From Phoebastria nigripes (lineage: Eukaryota > Chordata > Aves > Procellariiformes > Diomedeidae), in the NCBI GenBank assembly GCA_035582835.1, contig JAYKAV010000289.1, positions 1,046,170 through 1,110,169 of the forward strand: a stretch of 64,000 bases of DNA. The letters are read 5' to 3'. The position numbers were made by a program, and so were the translations under genes. The notes beneath the pieces were generated by a model. It saw only the letters and a list, made by a program, of their open reading frames with translations. It was not told where the DNA came from and ran no database searches. Shown one piece after another: positions 14,018 through 24,200 of this stretch. Each line of letters begins with the position of its first letter. Position 1 is the stretch's first letter.

Positions 14018-15499
14018 CTGTGGAAGAGAGGAAGGTGGGAGCTTTTCATACCCAGACAACACATGGGTCACTGTACATGGCTCTTGCAAGGAAAAAACCC
14101 ACCACATAATTAATATTTCAGGAGTCTGAGAGGAAGAGAGCCTGCAAGCAACAGGATGAATGAGGATGAGTCATAATACACTTGACATTTAAAAAATGAG
14201 CAAAATCAGGTTTCTTTTTTTATAAAGTCTCTTGGCTGGAGGAGAAGGAACTCCCCCATTACACAGGGTAATCTGAACCCCTTTCCTTCTCTTGCAATAA
14301 GGCCTGAACCTCCCATGTGAATGAGACAGGCAGACAAGATCCGAAAGTCTCCCTTGCCTCACCCAGAAGCCCTGAGCTCGGGATGCTGAAAGATTTTTAA
14401 TAGGACGGGTTTGTCTGGAGTGGCTGCTTGGCTCTTGCTGCCACAATGGGAATCAGCCCAGGGCTCAAATAAACACTGCGAAACAGTGTCATCTTGCCCC
14501 TGTGAAGGATTTGTGGTCTGAGCAATAGGTATCATGTCAAATCACCGTTCTTAAAATTGATGGCACAAACTTTTATGGAGACAATCAAAAGGCCAATTCT
14601 GTACTGACAGCAGCACTTGTGCAACCAACCAGCAGAGTTGTTCTCCGCTTGCTGCTGCGTCAGAGCACAACAGTATCTCTTCTGGTTAAACAAATGCTCC
14701 TGCAGTGAGCAGTGGCTCTTCTACTGTCCAGAGACACATTCAGGTTGAAAAGATCTGCTTTGGTTCAAGAGCTCTTGGGGACAGTTAGTGATGGCAAGAG
14801 AATACAGAAGTCTTGACTGTCCTTAAGGAGGAGTCTTTTGGTCCAACATTCAGAGATAAGCAGAAATAGAGACACATGGCAAATAGTTTAACTAGAACGA
14901 AGCAATAAACTGCATTGTTGTGGGACCGGCTGCTTTTTCTTTCCATGGAACAAAACTGTTGGCCTGTTTGGAAAGGCCGGCTGTGCAGGGACAGAAATCA
15001 GAGTCCTGTTCCAAAGGCAAGGTAGCAAACTCACAGCAGCTAGATAAAGAGCGCAGTGCAAGCCCTGAGCAAGCACCTGGGGCTTTGCCAAGAGGAAGGG
15101 GATCTGGTTTCTTTACTTGCAAACAATGTTCTGGTCAGTGGTGCAGGGGAGAGTGATAGACAATTCTTGATTTCCCCTGCCAGGCCCAGGAATTCCTGAT
15201 TAGTTGGAAATTTAATCTGTAAAGACTCAAATAAAGCAGACAAATTGTTGGAAACTAGATTTTGAAGAAGTTGACCTTTTTGGAGATCTGATCAGATGCC
15301 AAAAATGTGGGTAGAGGAGTGAAACAGGAGGAGTCCGTTATCTGTGCTTGCAGAAAAAAAATCCTCGGAGGGAGCAGGGCAGAGGCGTATTAGCACAGAG
15401 GACCCAATAACCCGTTTGGCTTCAACCTGCCCCTGGGAACCACAGGAGTGCACGGAGATGTGTGTGAGAGCTGAAACATGCCACGAGAGTGAGGTTTAC
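14018..15499 (-). other. COL27A1: Intron E22-E23, 1482 bp
   Basis: It has a GT donor after E22 and an AG acceptor before E23. Apart from the splice sites and pyrimidine tract I see no repeat, RNA gene or second coding region. Confidence 0.8.
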
Positions 15500-15553
15500 C
15501 TTGACACCATCCGGCCCGGGTGGCCCGCTGTCCCCTTCCAGCCCCGATTCTCC
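15500..15553 (-). CDS. COL27A1: COL27A1 exon E22 (54 bp)
   Basis: Encodes GESGLEGDSGPPGPDGVK, residues 364-381 of the joined fragment. The acceptor is CTTCTGTCTTGCAG and the donor AAG|GTAAAC, which lacks the usual G at +5. The first half is acidic (E, E, D) and the second half Pro-rich; the final Lys is followed by Gly-Asp at the start of E23, giving a K-G-D pair across the junction that should stabilise the helix. Human COL27A1 has, from memory, a nearly identical segment (GLEGDSGP...GPDG.K), making this one of the more diagnostic exons. Confidence 0.96.
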
Positions 15554-16339
15554 CTGCAAGACAGAAGTGACCGAACATAAGGCTGTGCCCAAATAAGATT
15601 TTTTTCCCATGCTTTCGGCAGCTGACTCATGGCAGCAAGTTGGGCTGCAGCGACAGCCCTGCTCTTTGACACGTGTCCTATCTCATACCCTAATGCTGAA
15701 CAAGCTCTTCCCGGAGCAAGAGCAGGAATTCAGCCTCTTGCTTTATTCTGAGCCATAGTTTCTCCTCCACGGACCCCGCTGCTGGCCTGCAGGAAGACCT
15801 CTTTCCCTGTGTTGAAAAGGGGGCTCAGTCTGTATTCATTTAACCTGAGGCTTCCCCATCCCACTCTAACAACTGACCTTAGTCCTGAGAAGGGANGAGC
15901 CACTGCCAGCTTCAGTCCATGCATTCATCCCGTCCCTGGCTCCCTCCCACGTGTGCATAGTGTAGCCAGTGTTTCCCTGCTTAATGCCCGCCTTCTCCTC
16001 CAGCATGTCCCTGCCCCGTGTGGACTGCACCCTCCCGGCTGCACTCGGCCGGGGAACAGGACGGGTCTGTTCCCACACTGCCCCTTTCATACGCGAGGTT
16101 GTCACAGCACTTTGCAAAGCAGCACTGTAGCATCGGAGAGGCTCACATAAGCTGGTGAGCTCAAGCCAACAGGCTCTGGGAGGAAGGTGTTTCCACCACC
16201 CGCAGAAGAAACAAGGGCCATAAGGGTTACGGGATGCCCAGAGCAGGGTCTGTATGCCCAGGCTGTAGGTGAACAGGGAACAGAGCCTCTGGGGAACTGG
16301 TACAGCAGAGAAATCCTACCAGAAGGTGACCATACTTAC
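15554..16339 (-). other. COL27A1: Intron E21-E22, 786 bp
   Basis: Bounded by GTAAGT after E21 and TTGCAG before E22. One undetermined base lies near 15896. I recognise nothing else in it. Confidence 0.8.
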
Positions 16340-16393
16340 TCTTTGGCCAACAAGGCCTTGCTCTCCAGGGACTCCCAACTGGCCAGGATCACC
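16340..16393 (-). CDS. COL27A1: COL27A1 exon E21 (54 bp)
   Basis: Encodes GDPGQLGVPGEQGLVGQR, residues 346-363. The donor AGA|GTAAGT is consensus-like. The acceptor CCTTCATTGTAG has a poor pyrimidine tract, one of the weaker acceptors in this set. Composition is mixed: Leu and Val in X/Y positions, one acidic triplet GEQ and a terminal Arg in the Y position, a strongly helix-stabilising place. The human counterpart I recall ends in GEQGLIGQR, differing by Val/Ile, which fits an orthologue rather than the paralogue. Confidence 0.96.
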
Positions 16394-18050
16394 CTACAAT
16401 GAAGGAACCACAGACACGGAGACAAGCTGTTTACCAACAGCAAGTGAACATGAAGCACTTCCCATTGCACCCCTCATTTTGACTTTTTGTTTCCTTCTCC
16501 CACACAAACACCTTCACTTCAGTTTGCAAGGGGGTCCAAAGGACAGGTTGGCATCACCAGCGCCTCTGCTCGTGGAGGGCCAGTGCACATCTGGCAGACT
16601 CTGTTGCAACAATGCCCAACAGGACAGGGATCCAGGAGTGGTTTGTGCTGCCTGCAGCTGCAGAGCCAGAAGATATTCCCTTGGCATGGCCCTTTGACAG
16701 GAAAAGCAGCAATGCTGGGTGCAATGCAGCGCTGCAGCAGACACAGCTGGAGCGAGGGAGAAGAAAGCTGATAGCTCTTTGAGCCCCAACGTGACTGAGG
16801 AGGGTGGAGAAGAACGTGAAGCTTTGATGGCACCAAAACGAATGAACTGAAGGTGCCTGAAGCTGGCAAACAAATGGATCTTGGCGACAGGCTCCAAGGT
16901 TGCACTGGGGGTACAACGGCCATAGGGCAGCTACCTCCCATGTGTGCCCATCCAAGCTAACTGCTTTGCAAGGAAGAGAGCTCAGGAAATGCAGGGGCAG
17001 AAGGAAAAAAAGGTTTGACCTATCCATACATCTCGTCCCGTAGCAAACCGGTCTCCAAGCAATGACTGCCCAGAGCAACCCCAGCCTGTCCCAGCACCTC
17101 CCAGCTTTGGAGAAGGAGCAGCATGGGACTCTCACTTTCTGACTCCCCAGCAAGGATGTGTTGCACTGACAGCGGGTAAAGGGGTGTTTGTGCAAATCAT
17201 CGTGTCCTGTTCCTGAGGAGGGCAGGCAGGAGCACGGGAGCTGAAACACTCTTGCAGTATCAGGACGCCAAAGACACGGTAGCTCCAGTGAAGTGTCAGA
17301 AGATTTGCCAAGGAAAACATGGCAAAGGATGGGGCTGGGGGAGGGGAGCGAAGAACAGCAAAGAGGAAATTGCATTTAATCCCCACATAGAGTCTGTTCA
17401 AAAGATCTCCACACAGGAGCGAACCTTCAAACCAAGCGGAAAGGGGGTTAGGATAAAATAAAAACCCCTCTGAGCTGCTCAGCACAGGGATCTTATTCAA
17501 ACAAAGAGATGGTTTTTATAGGCCTTTCCGTGTGGACAAGAAGGTGCATTCATGGCTCTGGAGCAGAGCACCCTTCCCCCATCACCATTAGAGGAGTTCA
17601 GTCCCCACAGAGCTGAGGCTTGGAAACTGTGGCAGGACCTTGTCTGAGGGTATTTTTAAGTTTGGGACCTTCCTAAGACTCTTCTTGTTTCAAATTAGAA
17701 GCTGCCTGGATCTCTGGGTCTCGAGGACTCCCTTCTCCACTCAGATTTTGGATCTGCAAAAGAATTGAGCTTCATTTCCAAGGCCCTTCACAGCTCTTGA
17801 GGCAGAAGGCCCCTGGGATGGTGCCTCTCCCCAGCACCGACAGCCTCCCCCTCAGGATGGAGCTCAGGAATTTGTAACCAAGGGCTTAAAGTTAACCCGA
17901 TTTTATTTTTTAAACTTTATCTTTTGTTGAATATGCTGTCTGCTTTGGCTGCTGGAGGGTGAACCTGCAATGTTACCCAGTCCTGCAGGAACAGAAGTTG
18001 CTATTATCTCCCTGGTCTGACAGAGAAATTGCACTAAGGGTTTTTCTTAC
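16394..18050 (-). other. COL27A1: Intron E20-E21, 1657 bp
   Basis: Contains a 273-codon minus-strand open frame (16554-17375) rich in Cys, Ser, Leu and Pro with no recognisable domain, judged a chance frame. A G-rich patch near 17326-17346 has only three long G runs. No clear repeat seen. Confidence 0.75.
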
Positions 18051-18104
18051 CTTCATGCCAGGTTCACCTGCAAGGCCAGGTTGTCCCACTGAGCCAGGCG
18101 GTCC
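18051..18104 (-). CDS. COL27A1: COL27A1 exon E20 (54 bp)
   Basis: Encodes GPPGSVGQPGLAGEPGMK, residues 328-345. The donor is AAG|GTAAGA. The acceptor is an almost pure T tract (15 T) followed by CCAG. Pro occupies the Y position in four of six triplets, so the segment should be heavily prolyl-4-hydroxylated and thermally stable. Met in the X position of the last triplet matches the human segment, which ends GEAGMK in my recollection. Confidence 0.96.
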
Positions 18105-20593
18105 CTGGAAAAAAAAAAAAAAAGAAGATAATGAAAAACCCATTGTAACCAAGTAGAAAGCAAGATCAAAGACATAATTCCTTTAGCAGAGCCCTCCTGG
18201 GACAGCTGAGCCCTGGTTGCAATGTAATTACCTCCCCGGAGCTGGCTCAGAGTACACAGCATCAAAGAGGCCCAGTTCCCCTTCATGCCTGGTTCCTGGG
18301 AGGGCTCTGCTCGTCTCTCACGCCTCCCCTCTCCCCAGTCCTGCGGCAGCCCCCCAGCCTCCTCTGCCAAGCACCTCTCTCTATCTCCTTCCAACCTCTC
18401 TGCTTTCTAAGGTTAGTAACCACGCCGTGGAGCAGCACTGGGACTAGTTAGGAAAGAAGGGAAAAGGTCCAGAATTAGACTTGAAAGCCCTTCGCAAGGG
18501 TCCAGCAGGTTGGCTGATACAGTGGATAACAAAAATGCTCAGCTGTGCTCTTGCTCCCTGCTTCCTGCAACCACACTTCTCCGTTACCGCTGGTGTGAGT
18601 ACATTCTCCGCGCCACCAGTCTCATTTCGGTTAGGGTTAAGCGTTAACGCAGCCNTAGGGTTTGCACGTGCAGTGAATTGCCCTGCATTTGCAGGAGCAG
18701 CTGCTCCAGATGACACAGCCTCAAGCTGAGCCATTGGCCCCACGCTCCCGGAGAGGCAGGGGCGCAACGGTGCTGCCAGCTCCAGGACAGCTAAAGGGAG
18801 CCAAGAACAGCAAGGTTACACCAAACCCTCCAGCACAAACTTTGGCCAGATTAGCCTTGACGTCCATCACCCACTTTCTCTGGCTGTAATGGGCCAGCAA
18901 ACATCCTAATGCCAACAACNGGGCTTGGACCAGAAACCCACAGCCCAGGGCTGCTGCCAGGCTGTACTAGCTGAAAGATGAGGCAGATGAGATAACNTGG
19001 GCCTATCCATCTGAGCATAGACCCTGGCAGAGGGGCTTGGCACCCCTCAGAGAGTCAAAAATGAGTGCCTGACCTGGAAAACTATGGAAAGTAAGATAGA
19101 AAGAGGGAAGATGAGAGAATGACCTTGCAAACTGTTACTCGATGACCAGCTGCCACGTGCAGCCCTGCGATAGAGGCATCACGTTCATTAGATACCTTTG
19201 GTACAGAGATCAGTTGGGAGCTTTAATCTTTGTACATTTTCTACTACCCCTGGGAAGCATGGGAAATGAGAATCTGTGAAACAAGCCCAAAGATGGGACA
19301 GCAAAGCTTGTCTTTAAAGGATTTGAGTGGTTTATTTACTTATGATATTTGCTTTCCGGACAACAATCTCCCTTCTCTTTGCAGTTAGTTAGGAATAAAG
19401 GAAAAAAGAGCACATAGTCAAGGGAGCGCTCAGCTGCCCAGGGAATAAAGCCAGTTCCCGGCTTGCTGAAATGGATTCAAGCAGAGGAGGGAGCAGGGCG
19501 CATGTTGGGTTTACGAACAAATGGTCAAGTCACGCAATGAGAAAATTCAAGCTCCAATGAAAGCAAAAATCCTGCTTTGGTTTCTCCAGAGGTGCCAGTG
19601 CAGAGAAAGGCTCCTGGAAGAGTCACAGATTTGAATAAAGCTCTGTACTTTCTTGGTTGGCAACATCCAGAGTGGCTCGGTAGCAGCTTTCCAGCTCCCC
19701 AGTGTGGTTTACCACGCTGAGCGCTCGTTCCATCCAGTCTAGCAGCCATGAGAATGGAAACTTTCATGACTCATACACTTTGCAGTAGACTGCATTAAAA
19801 GGCACCTTCGCTGCTGTTTTCACAACCAAGTGAAACATCATATTTATATTACAGCTCGGGACCTATGGAAAGGAGCTACCCAAGGGGAACTGGCACATCT
19901 GGTATAAACAGCCAAGACTATAATACTTCAAGGGGAGTGAAATCAAGCCAAGACTGCAGATGAGTTAGGGGGAAACCATGGAGGCATCTCCCGCACTCCA
20001 TCGGGGCACTGTTTGGCAGCTGCTGCTGCTTTGGTTATGGTGTGTTTGTGCCATTGCTTCATGGCAACGGCAACCCAAAAGCACAGTCAGCAGCAAAGGC
20101 ATTTCTCTGAGTTTCTTCCACTGGCTGCAGCGGCTTGTGATGGGACTGCCATAGTAATCCAGGCTGGCTGACAAAACTGTGTCTTGTCAGCAATAGCACC
20201 AGGGAGGGGGAAAGAAAAGACAGGTTTTCAGTTTGAATTTTTACTGTATTTGGTCCCTGACTCTGCACCCTGGTGCAGAAAGGTGGTCCCTGGTGTGGTT
20301 GTAGAGCCATGCCTGGGACGTGCTTGTTAGTGTGGTCAGCTTTGAAATGTTTCTCTTGTTGTGAAGATGGGTCTGCACATCTACCAACTGGTATCTATGG
20401 GCTGTGATGAAAATGATGTTTGAATTTCTGATTTTCACTGTTTGCTTTGGAAGTTCACTTTCAGACTTAAGGGAAATCCTTCCTGCTTGTGTCCCCCGGT
20501 GTGGAAGGATGCACCTCTGCACGTTTACTCCTCGGTCAGTCCTGCCACTCTTGATGCAAGGGGAAAACAAATAGGAGCAAAGATCAGACCTAC
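18105..20593 (-). other. COL27A1: Intron E19-E20, 2489 bp
   Basis: Holds three isolated undetermined bases (about 18655, 18920, 18998) and no recognisable gene, RNA or repeat other than the T tract next to E20. Splice sites are GTAGGT and CCAG. Confidence 0.75.
18109..18123 (+). repeat. A homopolymer forming the E20 polypyrimidine tract
   Basis: Fifteen A on the plus strand are fifteen T immediately upstream of the E20 acceptor in the transcript. Length variation here would change the polypyrimidine tract of a coding exon. Confidence 0.85.
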
Positions 20594-20647
20594 CTTATGC
20601 CCAATTTCTCCCAAAGGCCCAGGTGGCCCCTGTGGTCCTTGTGGACC
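20594..20647 (-). CDS. COL27A1: COL27A1 exon E19 (54 bp)
   Basis: Encodes GPQGPQGPPGPLGEIGHK, residues 310-327. The acceptor CTCTGTTTTTCAG is strong and the donor is AAG|GTAGGT. Four consecutive triplets begin Gly-Pro, making it one of the most imino-rich exons in X positions, with only GPP having Pro in Y. It closes the GC-AG intron that starts after E18. The human segment in memory is GPQGPQGPIGPPGEMGPK, the same pattern with substitutions only in X/Y places. Confidence 0.96.
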
Positions 20648-21451
20648 CTGAAAAACAGAGACACAAGGCTTTTTTCATACAACTGTTTTCATTTCTGAAG
20701 GGCCATCGCTTTCATGGCCTGTACGATAAAACACCAGTTCCCTTCCACATCACAGTGGAGCTACGCAGTGTGCAAGAGATGGCCAGTGAGATGGAGAAGC
20801 CAGCAATGGGTGTGCTGAGGCACCTTAACAGGAAAACAGCTCAGAAGGCCCTTCATTTTTCTGGCTCCCGCCTAAAACAACTGCAGTTGGCAACCTGAAA
20901 ATGCCTGGTTTACCCTCTTCCTTCACAGTCCAGGTCAGTCCCCACAGACACAGACAGCAGGAGATGAACCCTCTTCCTGCTTCAGTGGTCCTGTTGGCCC
21001 TCCTTGGGGTCTGTGTCTTCACCTGTCATTTCCCAGTGCCCCCCCCAAAGCTGTGGGGTCAATTCTGACACCATTGGCCTCCTTCCTGGTCCCTCTTCCG
21101 CTCTACCTACCAGCCCAGCCCAGCTCCTTCCTTTACATCTGACCCTGTCCCAGACCCAACCTTGGCCTTCTTTTCTCCCTTCCTTTCTGAAATCCATCCC
21201 AGGCTGTATTCTACACTCTCCCTGGTTCATCCAGACCCCCCCCTTTTGCTTTCCAGGGGTCTGANCTTGTCTTTCCTCAGGCCTTTTAGGACTCTAGCCA
21301 AGTCTTTCACATCTCTGACCACGCTGGAGTTGGCAAGGACAAAGAAGCTGGGAATGGGAATGAGTGGTGGGGAAGAGGCAGACAGAGAAAGAAATGAAGT
21401 GTCTGTGTGTGTGCAAGGAAAGACAGATGAAGAGAGTGATAAAACACTTGC
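20648..21451 (-). other. COL27A1: Intron E18-E19, 804 bp, GC-AG type
   Basis: The intron starts with GCAAGT (plus-strand 21446-21451) instead of GT and ends with TTTTTCAG. The 54-nt exon length and Gly frame exclude the nearby GT dinucleotides, which would break the triplet register. One undetermined base lies near 21265. Pyrimidine-rich sequence occupies 21030-21260 on the plus strand. Confidence 0.8.
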
Positions 21452-21505
21452 CGGGTCGCCTGGAGCCCCTTTTGCTCCTGGAGGTCCAGAAGGTCCTTGG
21501 ATACC
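21452..21505 (-). CDS. COL27A1: COL27A1 exon E18 (54 bp, GC donor)
   Basis: Encodes GIQGPSGPPGAKGAPGDP, residues 292-309. The acceptor is TTTTTCTAG. The donor is CCG|GCAAGT, the only non-GT donor of the 23. It is followed after 804 bp by E19, whose sequence is the expected continuation. The motif GPSGPPG.KG.PG.P is shared with the human chain as I recall it. The exon uses GDP at its end, with Pro in the Y position immediately before the splice junction. Confidence 0.95.
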
Positions 21506-21726
21506 CTAGAAAAATTAAAAACACCAAGGTCAGCTCCAACCCCACAACAATCTTTCATGCCTCTCGGCAGTAACGTGCATCTCAAACACTCCAGTAAAAG
21601 GTGTGGAGAGGTGGCCCCGTAAGTGTGAGACACTATCCAAGTTCTTCCTCCCGGACCAGGACCCAAAACTTATGGACTTGCGTGAAACCGAGGTTACAAA
21701 AGGAAGCACAAGGGATGGACGCTTAC

Positions 21727-21771
21727 CGGGAAGCCACGTGCTCCTGTCTCCCCAGTCTCACCCATCTTCCC
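21727..21771 (-). CDS. COL27A1: COL27A1 exon E17 (45 bp)
   Basis: Encodes GKMGETGETGARGFP, residues 277-291. The acceptor is CTGTGTGTTCACAG and the donor CCG|GTAAGC. Two GET triplets in a row precede GAR, and only the last triplet carries Pro, so this is an imino-poor, charged piece. Introns on both sides are short (170 and 221 bp). The human counterpart ends in SRGFP in my memory; the preceding triplets are the most divergent part of this region. Confidence 0.94.
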
Positions 21772-21941
21772 CTGTGAACACACAGTTACAGCAATTAGCA
21801 GCTGGGGATGTGCTGAGACACCTGTGGCACTTTGGCCAGGAGAAGCTGCAGTTCCCTGGGCACTGTGTAGGTGGGGGTACCCCCATGGGGGTTTGACACC
21901 ATGCCAGGTTTGGCAGGCACTGGCTCTCACAGAGGACATAC

Positions 21942-21986
21942 CTGCAGCCCATCTGGCCCCAGCTTGCCTGGCTCCCCTGGTCGGCC
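21942..21986 (-). CDS. COL27A1: COL27A1 exon E16 (45 bp)
   Basis: Encodes GRPGEPGKLGPDGLQ, residues 262-276. The acceptor GTCTTTTTGCTTTGCAG is strong; the donor is CAG|GTATGT. Charges alternate (R, E, K, D). The sequence differs more from human than most exons here, but length, phase and position between E15 and E17 are as expected. No alternative reading preserves the Gly register. Confidence 0.94.
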
Positions 21987-22946
21987 CTGCAAAGCAAAAA
22001 GACAAAGACATGTTGGCAAGAGTGCAAACTGTATTGGCGATGCTCTTCTGCCTGAGCGCATCTGCTCTTGCATTTTTGTGCATCAAATATCCCCTCCAGT
22101 TCCCTGCAGCTTTTGAGAGGCCAAATGCCCAGCATCCTGCCCTGAGGAACACCCCACCCAGCAGGGAGTGTGGGCAATGGGCTGCATGACCTAAGGTTTT
22201 TTGAGCAAACACTGCTTTGGAAGAAGCTGGGATTCTCAGGAGACTCAGCACAGCCTTGTCTGGCAGGGCATAAAATAAGGGAGATTCCCCATCCCAATTG
22301 CATTCACAGGGCCATGTGTGCCACGCAGGGGATGGAGTCTGTGACATTCAATGGTAGGACAAGGGTCCAGCTCTGCCACACTATTCTCAAATCAGGCTGC
22401 TGCCAAAGGGAGAAACTCTCCCGTGCACCCCTCTCAAGGCCTGCCGTGGAGCAGGCTCACCTTGGATGAGGGTCTGCTCAGGCAGGGTATCTGCCAGGCT
22501 CTCTTTGCACCAGGCATCTCTTGTCCTCATCTAATTAACATGAAGTACAGCAGAACAGATATGTATTCCCTTAGGTCATATTTTACCAGTCATGTTAAAT
22601 TGCTCTGACTTTTGTGCTACGTTCAGATGTAACAGTCAAGTGCGGTCACTGCCAGTTAAAGCTACTCCCATTCCTGTGAGGAGCCCCATTACTTTAGCAG
22701 GGGCCCTTTTATGTTTGTGGAGTGCCTCTGTATTGGGGGTCTCAGACCCCAGCAGCAAGGGCCCTGAGGCCCATGTTGGACAGATTTTACTCCGGCTGCA
22801 TGAAAGACTCATCCCTGCTGGTTGATCCTCATGGGGCGATTGAACATCCTGTTTGTGGAGGAGGGTGTGACCTTGATCCTGTCCAGGGCATTTCACCACA
22901 CAGCTAAGAGCAGCCTTGGCCAACCCGGCCACCCACTGGCATTCAC
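21987..22946 (-). other. COL27A1: Intron E15-E16, 960 bp
   Basis: Bounded by GTGAAT and TTGCAG. No repeat, RNA gene or further exon recognised. The two shorter introns to its left (E16-E17, 170 bp; E17-E18, 221 bp) contain little beyond splice signals. Confidence 0.78.
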
Positions 22947-23000
22947 CTTGACACCTCGTGACCCCGGCTCGCCTACTGGTCCATCAGGCCCTCTGGCACC
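22947..23000 (-). CDS. COL27A1: COL27A1 exon E15 (54 bp)
   Basis: Encodes GARGPDGPVGEPGSRGVK, residues 244-261. The acceptor CTTTTGCCTTTTTCCAG is strong; the donor AAG|GTGAAT lacks G at +5. It continues the basic patch begun in E14, since GAR follows directly on GRR. The RGPDGP and GSRG motifs are shared with human COL27A1 as remembered. It is separated from E14 by the largest fully contained intron of the window (8.3 kb), with no residue missing between them. Confidence 0.96.
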
Positions 23001-24139
23001 CTGGAAAAAGGCAAAAGAGAGGCAAAAATAAGAACACAGAGTATATGTCTGACTGGAAAATACAGCAGTCACCCTAGCTTTGGCCACCAGGAAAGCCCAT
23101 GAGATCTGTCCTGGCTAAGCCAACCTATACTTGGTTGGGTTGAGCACAGCAGCTCGGAGCCCAGGACTCAAAAGATCCCTTCTGTGTTTTGTTGCTTCAT
23201 TTCTCACCATTTACCAGCATGCAGCACCAAAATACTTTTTATTCCTGTTAAACCAACTACCAACTGCAAACCAAAGCCAGAGGACAAAGGCAGGCCAGGA
23301 ACAGCCTTATTTTCAGACAACAGTTACACAACAAGAGTTTTGCAATGCACAGACTTGCACTTCTAGCCTTATTGATAGCAAACCTCTTCCTTCCCAGAAA
23401 CCCCGCTTTTCCAACTGCCCCTGCCCTTAACCCTTGGCATACCACACTGTCTCATGGTCGCAGTCAGGGCAATAAAGTTACAAAATATAGCACACAAGCC
23501 ACCACCATACAATACCTTCACAACTGTCCTGGGCCCCAAACTGCTCCCAAAGAGCAGGGTATATTTGCTGGCAGCTGAACTCCAAGCCTTCAGGTACAGT
23601 TACCTGCTATTTAAAGAACTGGCTGCTGTTAAGGATCAGGCAGGTACTCATGCATATGCTTGCTGGGAGGAGTGCAGCTGGTTGTGCCTGCTTTGGCATG
23701 ACTGGTCCTACGCCCGGCATCTGCTCCTGGATGTGCGCGTGCATGCAGCAGGCATGAGGACCTCGGGAGGTGTACGGGACACACACACTGCTGCAAATGC
23801 TCACGGCACGTGCAAGAGTCCAAACAGTGAGCGATCCTGGACGTGATTAGCTAAAATTGAACAGCTCATGGTACAGCTCGGGCATCCTCGAGGAAGGGGT
23901 GTCCTTGTTCTTCCAGAGGGTGCTAGACGAGGAGAGCACTGGTCTCGAAGAGGGGATAACTGTGATCTAGCTTTCAAGCTCATTTCAGAAGAGCTGAATG
24001 CGCAGCTCTCTGCACCATTTGAACCCCAGAAACCAGTGCGTCACACTGACAGAGAATAAACAGAGCCACGGTCAGGGAAAATAAAACACTAAAAAAAGGG
24101 CCTATCAAGAGACTCTATTAACGCATGTCATGTTCATAA

Positions 24140-24200
24140 TCAGGCCATGAGCTCAGCTGGGACTCTTAGGTGCTACTGCAATATAAATAATAAATAAAAA
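24140..24200 (+). repeat. 3' tail of an ancient amniote SINE
   Basis: The sequence 'ctcttaggtgctac' followed by 'aatataaataataaataaa' resembles the 3' end and AAT-type tail of old MIR/CORE-SINE elements found in birds and reptiles. Only the tail is clear; the body upstream is too diverged to delimit. Confidence 0.4.

Noticed and set aside
17320..17346. Second possible G-quadruplex
   Set aside because: Only three long G runs are present; a fourth run within loop distance is missing.
16554..17375. 273-codon open frame on the minus strand
   Set aside because: It lies inside the E20-E21 intron, is rich in Cys, Ser, Leu and Pro, has no recognisable domain, and overlaps several equally long frames. 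It looks like chance in GC-richer sequence.
21694..22347. 217-codon minus-strand open frame overlapping E17
   Set aside because: It is read-through of exon E17 into flanking introns; only the 45-nt Gly-X-Y part between AG and GT is supported.
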